From: CAYJAD01 sp964370015
GTDB lineage: Bacteria; Desulfobacterota; Desulfovibrionia; Desulfovibrionales; Desulfovibrionaceae
Assembly: GCA_964370015.1 (NCBI GenBank)
Contig: CAYJHD010000024.1
Coordinates: 1-34,200 of the forward strand
Reading direction: 5' to 3'
DNA: 34,200 nucleotides
Shown here piece after piece: positions 1 through 7,762 of the stretch (position 1 is its first letter; every line of letters starts with the position of its first letter). A model generated the notes under the pieces. It did no database searches. It was not told where the DNA came from and saw only the letters and a list, made by a program, of their open reading frames with translations. Made by a program: the position numbers and the translations under genes.

Positions 1-5
1 ACATC

Positions 6-707
6 ATGAATAGAAGGTCTTTTTTGAAAGCAGCAGCTCTTGTGGGCGTAAGCTCCGGTTTAATGGCAACACAGCTTATTTCTCCTGCCAATGTACTCGC
101 GGCGAAAGCTCCATCATCTAAAATGAGAATTGGTATTTTTATGTTCGATGATGTGGAAGTGCTAGATTTTGCAGGGCCTTTTGAGGTTTTTTCCATTCCT
201 TTTAAGCAAAGCTATGAGGATAAAATTTTTGATGTTGTAACTATTAGTGAAACAGGCAAGTTAATAAAAGCTACCAATGGCTTACAAGTGCAGCCCGATT
301 ATAGCTTTGCCACCATGCCTCCCGTGGATGTTTTGATTATTCCTGGAGGCGAAGGTTCACGTACCCAAGAAAAAAATCCCAAGGCCATAGCTTGGATACA
401 AGAGCAATTCCCTAAAGTGGAAATTATGGCATCGGTATGCACAGGCGCATTTTTACTGGGTAAAGCAGGCCTTTTAGACGGAAAAAATGCCACCACACAT
501 AGAGAGCGCACAGACCGTTTAGAAAAACTCTTTCCAGCGTGCAAAGTGCAAAGAAATGTAAAATTTGTGGATGAAGGAAAAATAATCACGTCTGCCGGTA
601 TATCGGCAGGAATCAATATGTCTTTTCACTTGGTCAAAAAACTTGCCGGTCTTGAGGCCGCCAAAGCCACGGCACACATTATGGAATATGACATTGTCTT
701 AGATTAA
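6..707 (+). CDS. Tat-exported DJ-1/PfpI family protein, isonitrile hydratase-like
   Basis: The 233-residue protein opens with a twin-arginine signal (RRSFLK at residues 3-8, then a hydrophobic stretch to about residue 33), so it is probably folded in the cytoplasm and exported to the periplasm. The rest is a DJ-1/PfpI (GATase-like) domain. The nucleophile elbow SVCTGAFLLG holds Cys145 followed by Thr146, and Asp54 in LDFAGPFEVF matches the N-terminal acid. ATTH at 162-165, the GIxAGI segment near 199-203 and the final MEY are the pattern of isonitrile (isocyanide) hydratases, which turn isonitriles into N-formamides. AraC-like regulators share this domain, but no HTH is present here. The start codon is only 5 bases inside the window, so its ribosome site cannot be judged. 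It leads a probable three-gene operon with the next two genes (19- and 47-base gaps). Family assignment is firm; the substrate is inferred. Confidence 0.85.
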   Translation: MNRRSFLKAAALVGVSSGLMATQLISPANVLAAKAPSSKMRIGIFMFDDVEVLDFAGPFEVFSIPFKQSYEDKIFDVVTISETGKLIKATNGLQVQPDYSFATMPPVDVLIIPGGEGSRTQEKNPKAIAWIQEQFPKVEIMASVCTGAFLLGKAGLLDGKNATTHRERTDRLEKLFPACKVQRNVKFVDEGKIITSAGISAGINMSFHLVKKLAGLEAAKATAHIMEYDIVLD

Positions 708-726
708 GGCATAAAAGGAAAATTTT

Positions 727-1302
727 ATGTTAAAGATACTTATAAGTACTTTGTGCATGGCACTGCTTTTGATTTCTTCTAATTCCTTTGCTGTGCAAGC
801 GCAGAAACAGGACAGTGTGAAAATTATTGATACAACACTATTACAAGACATTATAGCTTTTCATAAAGTGCATGACCACTTGGTAACAGCAGGGCTACCT
901 ACTCCTGAGCAATTTATGAAAGCCAAGGAAGCTGGCGTGGAGGTTGTTATCAACGTTATCCCTCCTTTACGAGCAGAACCACAACCTAATCTTGCTGCCA
1001 TTTATAATGCTGGTCTTGTGTACTTCAATATTCCCTTTGACACCGAAAATCCCATAGTGGCCATGGAAGCCTTCATTGCCACCATGAATCAGCTAAAAGG
1101 GAAAAATACTCTCATTCACTGCGCAGCCAATTGGCGTGTGTCTTTCTTGATGGATTTTTACTATCAGATAACCACGGGAAAAGTGAATAAGAATGCCTTG
1201 CTGTCGGGTCTTCCCGTAAAAGACATTATGGAAAAATATGCAAGACTTGCTTCGTTCATCACCACAGTAGAGGCGCATTACAACGTCAAAATCGCACGCT
1301 AA
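727..1302 (+). CDS. Secreted tyrosine-phosphatase-like protein (Cys-X4-Arg variant)
   Basis: The 191-residue protein has an N-terminal signal peptide (hydrophobic residues 3-17, likely cleavage after FAVQA), so it should act in the periplasm. The mature part looks like a small cysteine phosphatase fold. There is a strand-loop IPFD with Asp105 in the place of the general acid, and an active-site-like HCAANWRVS with Cys132, Arg137 and Ser139. The spacing is Cys-X4-Arg, whereas classical protein tyrosine and dual-specificity phosphatases have Cys-X5-Arg. It is a close paralogue of the next gene over almost its full length; both share FHKVHD, GVEVVINVI and EAFIATMNQL. A good ribosome site (AAGGA) precedes the ATG. 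The phosphatase-like fold is moderately supported; actual phosphatase activity is uncertain because of the P-loop spacing. Confidence 0.75.
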   Translation: MLKILISTLCMALLLISSNSFAVQAQKQDSVKIIDTTLLQDIIAFHKVHDHLVTAGLPTPEQFMKAKEAGVEVVINVIPPLRAEPQPNLAAIYNAGLVYFNIPFDTENPIVAMEAFIATMNQLKGKNTLIHCAANWRVSFLMDFYYQITTGKVNKNALLSGLPVKDIMEKYARLASFITTVEAHYNVKIAR

Positions 1303-1349
1303 CAAGCGACTAAGCGTCTACCATTTTAACAAAAGAATAAGGAATAAAA

Positions 1350-1838
1350 ATGTCTATAGCCATCGACACAAGTAAGTTACAGCACTTCAAGGCTTTTCAT
1401 AAAGTGCATGACCAGCTCATCACGTGCGGTTTTCCTCAGCCGGAATATTTCGCTCTAGCCAAGAAGGCTGGAGTGGAAGTGGTAATAAATGTCATATCTC
1501 CTCTTAGCCCTGAAGAACAACCTAATATAGCAGCTATTTATAATGCAGGGCTCATTTATTTTTCCATCCCCTACGATATTGCAAACCCTATCGTTTCCTT
1601 GGAAGCTTTTATTGCCACCATGAATCAACTACAAGATAAAAATGTACTTGTATTTTGCTCACATAATTGGAGAGCATCGTTCATGCTTGATGCGTATTAT
1701 CAAATTACAACGCATACAATTAATGAAAATGCTTTGAATCCCCATATTGATGTTGCAGGAATCATAGAAGAATACCCCATACCATCACAATATGTGTTGG
1801 ATGTGGAAAAGCATTATAACATTAAAATCAATAGATAA
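1350..1838 (+). CDS. Cytoplasmic tyrosine-phosphatase-like paralogue
   Basis: This 162-residue protein aligns with residues ~40-190 of the preceding one but has no signal peptide, so the pair seems split between periplasm and cytoplasm. The catalytic-like loop is FCSHNWRAS with Cys103, Arg108 and Ser110. It again has four, not five, residues between Cys and Arg, and Phe replaces the usual His before the Cys. Asp76 in IPYD is in the place of the general acid. AAGGA six bases before the ATG supports the start. A rho-independent terminator follows 22 bases after the stop, closing the transcription unit that began with the DJ-1-like gene. Tandem duplication followed by loss or gain of the leader is the simplest reading. 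Confidence 0.75.
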   Translation: MSIAIDTSKLQHFKAFHKVHDQLITCGFPQPEYFALAKKAGVEVVINVISPLSPEEQPNIAAIYNAGLIYFSIPYDIANPIVSLEAFIATMNQLQDKNVLVFCSHNWRASFMLDAYYQITTHTINENALNPHIDVAGIIEEYPIPSQYVLDVEKHYNIKINR

Positions 1839-1860
1839 CGTTCGTATATACTTGAAAATG

Positions 1861-1890
1861 AAAAGCCATTGCTCGACGATGGCTTTTTTT
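1861..1890 (+). terminator. Rho-independent terminator of the DJ-1/phosphatase-like operon
   Basis: AAGCCAT and ATGGCTT form the stem around a nine-base loop, followed by a run of seven T. It lies 22 bases past the stop of the second phosphatase-like gene. Confidence 0.8.
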
Positions 1891-2011
1891 GTAAATTCAA
1901 CATGCTCATTTGTCACAAATCCACAATTTCTCACTTGTTTTTTTCCCACATAACCTTATGTAATAGATAGAATGCTTTGCATGTACAGTAAGGATATTTT
2001 TTGAGGTAAAC

Positions 2012-3523
2012 ATGGATAATCATTATAAAGAGCTGTCTTCCCTAGCTTTTGCGTCAATGCATAAAGAAGATGTCATACACACCATATTGCACTACTTGAA
2101 GACAAAAATTCCCTTTGATATTTTCCGTGCTTCTGTGGCCAATGTTAATGATAACAGCATTGTAAACTTCATTAATTACGAAAGTGAACTTTCTGACGCT
2201 CCTGTATTTTACAGCCTAAAAAATCATTCTCTTATGGAAATGCTTGAAGGCTTGTATGGAAAAGATTTTTCCCAAGTCCATTGGAAAAGCCATGCTAAAT
2301 CTGAGCATCCCGGCACTAAGAAATCTTCTCACAACAAAAGATTTTCGTCTTCCATTTCCTTATGTATAGACGTAAACCCTGAACAAAAAACATATACATA
2401 CATTCGATTTTCTTCCTATAAAAGTAATGCATACTCACAAGGTGATGCTGAATTCTTAAAAGAGCTGCGCCCCGTACTTCAAGAGAGCATATGCGCCTAT
2501 TATACAGCGTATCCGGAGGCGGCACTGCATGTGTCCTTACAAGGAGCTTTGCCAAGTAATCATTTAGACCAGTTAAAAATGTGCCCTGAACTACGAAATG
2601 TGGTGAAGCAGATACAAATAATTTCCAATTATGACAGCACCGTTCTATTACAAGGCCCTACAGGCAGCGGCAAAGAGCTTGTGGCAGGAAGTATTCATGC
2701 ACTTTCCTCGCGCAAAGACAAACCTTTTATCGCTGTGAATTGTGGCGCTATCGCTGAATCCCTCATGGAAAGTGAGCTCTTTGGCAGTGAAAAAGGGGCA
2801 TACACATCTTCGGTGCAAACGCACAAAGGCTATTTTGAGCAAGCCCATAAAGGAACTCTTTATTTAGATGAAATTGGCGAGCTTACAAAAAACGCTCAAA
2901 AGCGTCTTTTACGTGTATTAGAAAATCACTCCATCCAAAGAGTGGGCGGAGAAAAAACTTTTAAATTAGATATTCGCATTATAGCCGCTACCCATCGAGA
3001 TTTATATCAAATGGTAGTAGATGGCACATTTCGAGAAGATTTATATTACAGGCTCCATGTCTATCCCATCATCATAAAAGGCTTATCAGCCAGAAAGAAG
3101 GACATCCCCATTCTTGTAGAGTATTTCCGAAAGATTTACCTTGTAAAGTTCAACATAAAAAAAGCTCCAAAAATCACCTATGCCACACTAAACTTTCTGA
3201 CAGAATACCCTTGGCATGGCAATGTGCGTCAACTTCGCTATGCCGTTGAACGAGCAATAATTCATGCAGTAGAAATGGGCAAAAATGAATTGGATTTTTC
3301 CTTTTTACATGCGCAAACGCCGTCAGTAGTTGGCAATACTCTATGTTATAATAAAAATGTCTTGCACCTTAAAGAAATTCAAGATGCTCTTGTGCAATGT
3401 CATGGTAAAATTCAAGGCAAAAATAGCGTAAGTGAGCTCCTTCAAATGCACCCGTCTACCTTACGTTCACGCATGAAAGCTCTTGGTATTGCTTTTCAAA
3501 GTTCCAAAAGGAAAAATAAATAA
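2012..3523 (+). CDS. Sigma-54-dependent transcriptional activator with altered GAFTGA loop
   Basis: This 503-residue bacterial enhancer-binding protein has three parts. An N-terminal sensor (~1-175, GAF-like, ligand unknown) is followed by an AAA+ domain with Walker A GPTGSGKE (215-222), Walker B TLYLDEIGE (282-290), AATHRDL (325-331), the FREDLYYRL arginine-finger region (340-348) and GNVRQLR (403-409). A Fis-type HTH lies at about 455-495 and ends in STLRSRMKALGI. The loop that contacts sigma-54, normally GAFTGA, reads GAYTSS here (262-267). Phe-to-Tyr is common, but losing the final Gly-Ala is not. GAGGTAAAC before the ATG supports the start. It lies downstream of the phosphatase-like operon on the same strand, behind its terminator. 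No -24/-12 promoter was found nearby, so its target is unknown. Confidence 0.88.
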   Translation: MDNHYKELSSLAFASMHKEDVIHTILHYLKTKIPFDIFRASVANVNDNSIVNFINYESELSDAPVFYSLKNHSLMEMLEGLYGKDFSQVHWKSHAKSEHPGTKKSSHNKRFSSSISLCIDVNPEQKTYTYIRFSSYKSNAYSQGDAEFLKELRPVLQESICAYYTAYPEAALHVSLQGALPSNHLDQLKMCPELRNVVKQIQIISNYDSTVLLQGPTGSGKELVAGSIHALSSRKDKPFIAVNCGAIAESLMESELFGSEKGAYTSSVQTHKGYFEQAHKGTLYLDEIGELTKNAQKRLLRVLENHSIQRVGGEKTFKLDIRIIAATHRDLYQMVVDGTFREDLYYRLHVYPIIIKGLSARKKDIPILVEYFRKIYLVKFNIKKAPKITYATLNFLTEYPWHGNVRQLRYAVERAIIHAVEMGKNELDFSFLHAQTPSVVGNTLCYNKNVLHLKEIQDALVQCHGKIQGKNSVSELLQMHPSTLRSRMKALGIAFQSSKRKNK

Positions 3524-3625
3524 GGAAAGTAGCACATAGGATACGGTATATTCTGAAAATCATAACTTCATTAAATATAAAAATTCCACACAGTCTATCA
3601 AGCAGCAACGCCCCATAGCATATGA

Positions 3626-4645
3626 TTATTTATCACGAAACCCTTGCTCTAAAGTGATAAAATAATACTTTTCCTGAAGCTCAGTTCGTAACTCTTCCTC
3701 GCTGGGCAAGTACAACTTATACTTAGAAGCGAAAATCTGCTTTTGATGTTCGGGCAAGGTGAATTTTACCACGGCATCATTTTTATCAGCACACAGCACT
3801 ATGCCGATGGGCGGTGTGTCGCCTTCGTTCATGAGTTCACGCTCATAAAAATTCACATACATTTGCATTTGCCCTAAATCCTGATGCGTTAATTCACCCA
3901 GTTTAAGGTCAATAAGCACAAAGCATTTCAAGATATAGTTATAAAATACCAAGTCGATGTAAAAATGCTTGTTATCAAAGGAAATACGCTTTTGCCTCGC
4001 CACAAAGGAAAAACCATTGCCAAGCTCAAGCAAGAAGTTTTGTAAGTGACTCACAAGACCTTGCTCAAGATCTTTTTCTAAGAAGTGCGTACCTTGCGGC
4101 AAGCCTACAAATTCAAGTACATAGGGGTCTTTGATAATATCAGTGACTTGCCTTGACTGTGGTTCGAGCGTATGTATTTCTTGAGCAACCATTTCCTTAT
4201 TTTGACTGGAGACAATGCGCTCATAGTAAAATGTTGTTACTTGCCTTTCAAGTTGCCTTACACTCCAATTGGCTTTGGCGCATTCGTCTTCATAAAACTT
4301 ACGAGCCTGCTCATTTTCAACACGCATGAGTAAGCGATAATGCGACCATGTCAATTGGTCACACAGTGTGTGGCCAATTGGAAAAGTCAAATAAAACTGG
4401 CGCATATATTTTAAATTTGTAGCCGTAAAGCCCTTGCCAAAGTCTTTCGTAAGCTCTTTGGATAAATTCTTCAAAAGCTGTGTGCCATATTCCGCCTTGG
4501 CTTCACCGCCTTGCCGCTCTACGATAAGCTTACCCACTTGCCAATAGGCTTGCACCATGGCGGTATTGGCAGTTTTGTACACCACATTGCGAGCGGCTTG
4601 CAAAACCTCTTTAATTTCATGATATAAAGACACATCTATGGTCAT
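3626..4645 (-). CDS. DUF1016 / YhcG-type PDDEXK nuclease-domain protein
   Basis: The 339-residue protein has the two-part layout of the YhcG/DUF1016 family. The N-terminal helical domain (about 10-150) contains AYWQVGKLIVE, GGEAKAEYG and MRQFYLTFP. The C-terminal PDDEXK-like nuclease domain (about 180-330) has Glu195 in its first helix, Asp231 in IDLVFYN, Asp246-x-Lys248 in IDLKLG, and Gln259 in the following helix. Family members are usually tied to mobile DNA and are suspected nucleases; their biological role is not settled. AGGAG lies five bases before the ATG. It starts 34 bases after the stop of hipA on the same strand, so it is probably co-transcribed with the toxin-antitoxin pair as cargo of the integrated element. 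No terminator is obvious in the 100 bases between it and the convergent sigma-54 regulator. Confidence 0.88.
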   Translation of the reverse strand: MTIDVSLYHEIKEVLQAARNVVYKTANTAMVQAYWQVGKLIVERQGGEAKAEYGTQLLKNLSKELTKDFGKGFTATNLKYMRQFYLTFPIGHTLCDQLTWSHYRLLMRVENEQARKFYEDECAKANWSVRQLERQVTTFYYERIVSSQNKEMVAQEIHTLEPQSRQVTDIIKDPYVLEFVGLPQGTHFLEKDLEQGLVSHLQNFLLELGNGFSFVARQKRISFDNKHFYIDLVFYNYILKCFVLIDLKLGELTHQDLGQMQMYVNFYERELMNEGDTPPIGIVLCADKNDAVVKFTLPEHQKQIFASKYKLYLPSEEELRTELQEKYYFITLEQGFRDK

Positions 4646-4679
4646 AGCGACTCCTAAAAATAACTTTAATAAACAAAAC

Positions 4680-5930
4680 TTACTCTTTACCTATTCTCGT
4701 AACATGGTTGGTAATCACCTCTAATATTTTATTATAAATTGGAGACCTAGAGAAAATACTTTCGTTAAGTTCCTCTACCAGTAAAGGGGCTTTCTCCAAT
4801 GTTTTTTGGCATATTATATCCACCCTTTTCAAAATAAAATCTTCCCTAAATCCTGTAATAGTGGATAATTTTGCAAAATTCGCTCTTGTTACTTGAGCCA
4901 TAAAATAGTTTTGACTCATAAGCTTCATGGCCATTTTAGCTTTAGGATAGTGCGGCATATAAATTACCGTAGACATAAGGTCATAACACGGCGCAAGGAA
5001 AGGCTTTTTGCCTTGATAGATGATAGAAAAATTCTTTGCATGGGCATCGGTGTTACCAATGAGATAATTAAAAATAACCATATCTAAAAAAATTCTTTTA
5101 TCAATACCGCTTACACCTGCTTCTTGTAAAAGAAGAAAACAATCCATAAGTGAAGGGCCGCCATCACTTTGATATTTAGTATCTGGAGCTATCCCTAAAG
5201 CTTGGCAAAAATCCTCTTGATGCACTCTTAAAGTTGTTTCATTTTTAATTATTCTGTCATATCTATTAACACAATAAAATATTTTATCTTTTACATGCAA
5301 CAACTTCACGTCAGGAGTGGGTAGACCTACGGCCTTTGCAAGCAACATACAAAAATATTCATTGTGGCAGCTTTGGGGTAAATCATTTATTTCGGGCTTA
5401 AAAATATGCGTTGAAGGCGTACCGTGCAAGGGCAAGGCAACTCGACCATCCACAAGGCAAGCAATGAGCTTATCCTGCGCTCCTGCACCTGACACTCTAA
5501 AGCCATCATCCCCAAAGTATAGTGGCCGTTGCTGTAGACTGGTAAGTATTACATACGATTCTTCAATGGTCTTATGGTCAAACGAAGTCTGTTGCGATGC
5601 TTGAAAAGCTATTTCAGATGAATAAATTTCAATGGAACCAGCACAGTCTCCACCCAGCTCTTCAAGCAAGGCATATGTATTTTTACTACTTACCTTATGA
5701 GCTTTAGCAATGACACTTTTAGCATGACCTTCTGGCAGTAAGCCTTGAAAGAAGGCCTCAGAAAGATTACTTGAAAAAATATTTTCTTGTAAGGGCAAAG
5801 AATTAGACAAAGCACGAGCATGTATATTTGCAAGATAATTCGTATCATATTGAAACGCTATCTTACCCCGTGCTGTAACAATATGCCCTGCAAGGATTTT
5901 TTCAAAATATACAAACAATTTTTTTGACAT
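4680..5930 (-). CDS. hipA: HipA-family serine/threonine kinase toxin
   Basis: The 416-residue protein has an N-terminal HipA_N domain (~1-100) and a HipA-like kinase fold. VSGAGAQDK (147-155) matches the loop that holds the autophosphorylated Ser150 of E. coli HipA, here Ser148. NTDAHAKN (293-300) carries the catalytic Asp295, and YDLMS (316-320) carries the metal-binding Asp317. Kinases of this family phosphorylate aminoacyl-tRNA synthetases (GltX in E. coli) and slow growth; the target here is not known. All the key residues are present, so the toxin should be active. Its ATG overlaps the hipB stop by one base (TAATG), indicating translational coupling. It is followed by the nuclease-like gene. 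The region is more AT-rich than the flanking putA-type genes, consistent with transfer. Confidence 0.92.
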   Translation of the reverse strand: MSKKLFVYFEKILAGHIVTARGKIAFQYDTNYLANIHARALSNSLPLQENIFSSNLSEAFFQGLLPEGHAKSVIAKAHKVSSKNTYALLEELGGDCAGSIEIYSSEIAFQASQQTSFDHKTIEESYVILTSLQQRPLYFGDDGFRVSGAGAQDKLIACLVDGRVALPLHGTPSTHIFKPEINDLPQSCHNEYFCMLLAKAVGLPTPDVKLLHVKDKIFYCVNRYDRIIKNETTLRVHQEDFCQALGIAPDTKYQSDGGPSLMDCFLLLQEAGVSGIDKRIFLDMVIFNYLIGNTDAHAKNFSIIYQGKKPFLAPCYDLMSTVIYMPHYPKAKMAMKLMSQNYFMAQVTRANFAKLSTITGFREDFILKRVDIICQKTLEKAPLLVEELNESIFSRSPIYNKILEVITNHVTRIGKE

Positions 5931-6154
5931 TATTTATCATCCCATTTGCCTTTTATGAATAAAGACAAACCCAGTGCATTAAGGACAAGTAATGTTTTTT
6001 CTAACTGTATAGTAGGTTTACCACTTTCAAGCTCACTAATAAAACGCCGTCCAGTGCCTGACAACCCAGCTAAATCATCTTGAGTTAAACCTTGTGCCTT
6101 ACGTTCATCTCTAATGGTTTGTCCAATGTCCTCGGTTTTTTTCAAAGCTTGCAT
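5930..6154 (-). CDS. hipB: HipB-like XRE-family antitoxin
   Basis: The 74-residue protein has a helix-turn-helix of the XRE/Cro type. LTQDDLAGLSGTGRRFISELE (about 23-43) includes the recognition helix, and GKPTIQLEKTLLVLNALGL follows it. As in HipB, it should bind and neutralise HipA and repress the operon. The ribosome site AAGGAGG is a strong one, six bases before the ATG. The stop overlaps the hipA start by one base. A sigma-70-like promoter and three palindromic cores lie directly upstream (6169-6278), as expected of an autoregulated antitoxin. Confidence 0.9.
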   Translation of the reverse strand: MQALKKTEDIGQTIRDERKAQGLTQDDLAGLSGTGRRFISELESGKPTIQLEKTLLVLNALGLSLFIKGKWDDK

Positions 6155-6168
6155 AAAACCTCCTTGCT

Positions 6169-6278
6169 ACCGTTCGGGAATAACATAAGCATTTTTTGAT
6201 GGTGGGTCAACAAATGCTCCCGAGCGGTATAAAAAACAAATCTTAAAGCTTCGAAAAAATCAAATATACCCGTTCGGG
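6169..6278. promoter_or_regulatory. Three putative HipB operators at exact 50-bp spacing
   Basis: Three copies of a CCGnnCGG core lie at 6170-6177 (CCGTTCGG), 6220-6227 (CCGAGCGG) and 6270-6277 (CCGTTCGG). The flanks extend the match to TACCGYTCGGGAGCA for the second (inverted) and third copies. They are spaced exactly 50 bp. One covers the predicted hip start point, one sits just upstream of the -35 box and one abuts the end of the integrase gene. HipB of E. coli binds several spaced palindromes in its promoter; that HipB binds these is inferred from position and symmetry. Confidence 0.6.
6182..6210 (-). promoter_or_regulatory. Sigma-70-type promoter of hipB-hipA-nuclease
   Basis: Read on the minus strand there is TTGACC (6210-6205), a 17-base spacer, and TATGTT (6187-6182), giving a transcription start near 6175. 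This is 20-odd bases before the hipB ATG and close to its strong ribosome site. One palindromic core covers the predicted start point and another lies just upstream of the -35 box. Confidence 0.65.
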
Positions 6279-6283
6279 AGCAA

Positions 6284-7423
6284 TTACTTTTTTCCAAGGA
6301 GAATATCCGCTGCCGCATTGCTTGCCGCCGCAAGAGCTTCAGGCAAGAATTGACCGTATTTCTTCTTGGTGAAATTGGCATCCTTATGCGTGAGCATTTC
6401 GGCAATCATATCTAGGGTAAATTTGCCACTATTGGCTAAGGTCACGGCGAAGTGATGCCGCAAGCCATGAAAGGGACGAAATTTGACAGGAAGCTCAGCG
6501 GCGGCCTTAAATCTGTCTACCGAGCTACAATCCACACGTTGCCCCCCATTGCGCCCAGGAAAGATATATGGGCTATCTGGAAGGTGCGTGTCCCGCCATT
6601 CCTTTTGCTCCTCGATGATTTTCTCAGCAAGAGAGCTCATGCCGATGGACACAGTTTTTTTGCCCTTGGGGTCTTTAATTTTAATAAGCTTCATTTGGCT
6701 GTCTATGTCTTCATCCTTAAGCTTAAACATCTCCCCACGGCGCATACCTGTGAAGAAAGCAAGCAAAAGCATATTGGCCACATCCCGTGCCGGCCACGCC
6801 TTAGCCGTAGCTAAAAAGCGCTGTGTTTCTTCTGGGGTAAGATATTCCACAACCTCATTGTCTTTGATGGGCATTTCAATATTAAAAGAGAGTGCTGGGC
6901 AACGATTGGTCTTATAACCAAAATTAATAATACGCCGCAAAAGCTCCAAGACGTTCCAGAGCGTCCCCGGCTTATGCTCAGAGAATTTCTTATTCACTTG
7001 CTCTATGTGTTGCGGCGTAATCTGCGAAATGGTCAACTTGTCAAACATGGGGGAAAGATGTTTGATATAGCGATTTTTATCAGTCACAATGCCCTTGAGC
7101 GTTGCCCCTTTCACCTCAAAATAAATGGCGGCAACCTCACCAAAGGTCTTGTCCTTTTCTAGCTTCTCTTGACGAATTTCCTTGGCGGTTTTGACGGTTT
7201 CACCGTGACGCACGGCTTTTACCCGCTCGGCTCGGATTTCACTAGCAACGGCAGCGCTATAGCCTTCTGAGATTCTGCCTACCTTCTCCCAAACCACACG
7301 TTTACCGTTTCTGTAGCTCACATAAAAACAAAGGTCAGGCTTTCCCTTATACACTTCATTGGTTTCATACACATACACCCCTGCCCAGTTTTTGGGATGA
7401 TATCTTTTGTACGTGCTCGACAT
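6284..7423 (-). CDS. Tyrosine-type site-specific integrase
   Basis: The 379-residue integrase has an N-terminal DNA-binding arm region, a SAM-like core-binding domain (~90-170) and a C-terminal catalytic domain. The catalytic set is complete: Arg228 (GMRRGE), Lys254 region (DPKGKK), His319 and Arg322 (HGLRH), His346 (LTHKD) and the nucleophile Tyr356 (KKYGQF). It should insert and excise the element at the initiator tRNA site found 226 bases beyond its start. AGGAG lies seven bases before the ATG. The stop is just beside the outermost putative hip operator, so integrase and toxin-antitoxin genes are read in the same direction, with a promoter for the latter between them. Repeats between its start and the att core may be integrase or excisionase binding sites. 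The protein appears intact, so the element may still be mobile. Confidence 0.92.
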   Translation of the reverse strand: MSSTYKRYHPKNWAGVYVYETNEVYKGKPDLCFYVSYRNGKRVVWEKVGRISEGYSAAVASEIRAERVKAVRHGETVKTAKEIRQEKLEKDKTFGEVAAIYFEVKGATLKGIVTDKNRYIKHLSPMFDKLTISQITPQHIEQVNKKFSEHKPGTLWNVLELLRRIINFGYKTNRCPALSFNIEMPIKDNEVVEYLTPEETQRFLATAKAWPARDVANMLLLAFFTGMRRGEMFKLKDEDIDSQMKLIKIKDPKGKKTVSIGMSSLAEKIIEEQKEWRDTHLPDSPYIFPGRNGGQRVDCSSVDRFKAAAELPVKFRPFHGLRHHFAVTLANSGKFTLDMIAEMLTHKDANFTKKKYGQFLPEALAAASNAAADILLGKK

Positions 7424-7441
7424 TTGACGCTCCTAAAAATT

Positions 7442-7520
7442 GTTAGTAATGTAACACAACTCACTTAGACAATATGATTTCAGCAAGTTACAAGCTCATT
7501 TTTACTAACACATTACTAAC
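7442..7520. repeat. Inverted and tandem TTACTAAC repeats upstream of the integrase
   Basis: GTTAGTAATGT at 7442-7452 is exactly inverted as ACATTACTAAC at 7510-7520. The right arm also forms a tandem TTACTAACAC (7502-7511 and 7513-7522) with an 11-base period. The repeats cover the integrase promoter region and lie between the gene and the att core, where integrase-arm or excisionase sites are usual. Function is inferred. Confidence 0.5.
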
Positions 7521-7542
7521 ACGATGATAAAAGTACGTCAAA

Positions 7543-7638
7543 TTACATAAAGCCATATAAAAGACCAAATTCACATAACCAATTTAAAATAAAAGAAAAT
7601 AAAACCAGATAAAGTTACATAAAACCCTATAAAACACC
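7543..7638 (+). repeat. Imperfect 24-bp direct repeat between integrase and att site
   Basis: Bases 7543-7566 and 7615-7638 match at about 20 of 24 positions (both start TTACATAAA and contain TATAAAA). They lie in very AT-rich DNA just inside the att core. They are candidate arm-type sites for the integrase; nothing else is seen in this stretch. Confidence 0.4.
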
Positions 7639-7648
7639 GTCTTAAAGT

Positions 7649-7694
<46 letters not shown>

Positions 7695-7702
7695 AGAAAA
7701 TC

Positions 7703-7736
7703 AAGCCCTTACGGTGAAAACTGTAAGGGCTTTTTC
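7703..7736 (+). terminator. Rho-independent terminator of the initiator tRNA locus
   Basis: AAGCCCTTAC and GTAAGGGCTT form a 10-bp perfect stem with a 10-base loop followed by a T run. It starts 8 bases after the tRNA CCA end and is probably the chromosomal terminator of the tRNA gene. Confidence 0.85.
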
Positions 7737-7762
7737 TGTATTTAATTAATTAATGGGTATTA

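Noticed and set aside
6142..6405. An 87-codon minus-strand reading frame over the hip promoter
   Set aside because: It overlaps the integrase end, the hip promoter, all three palindromic cores and the hipB start in another frame, and matches no family.
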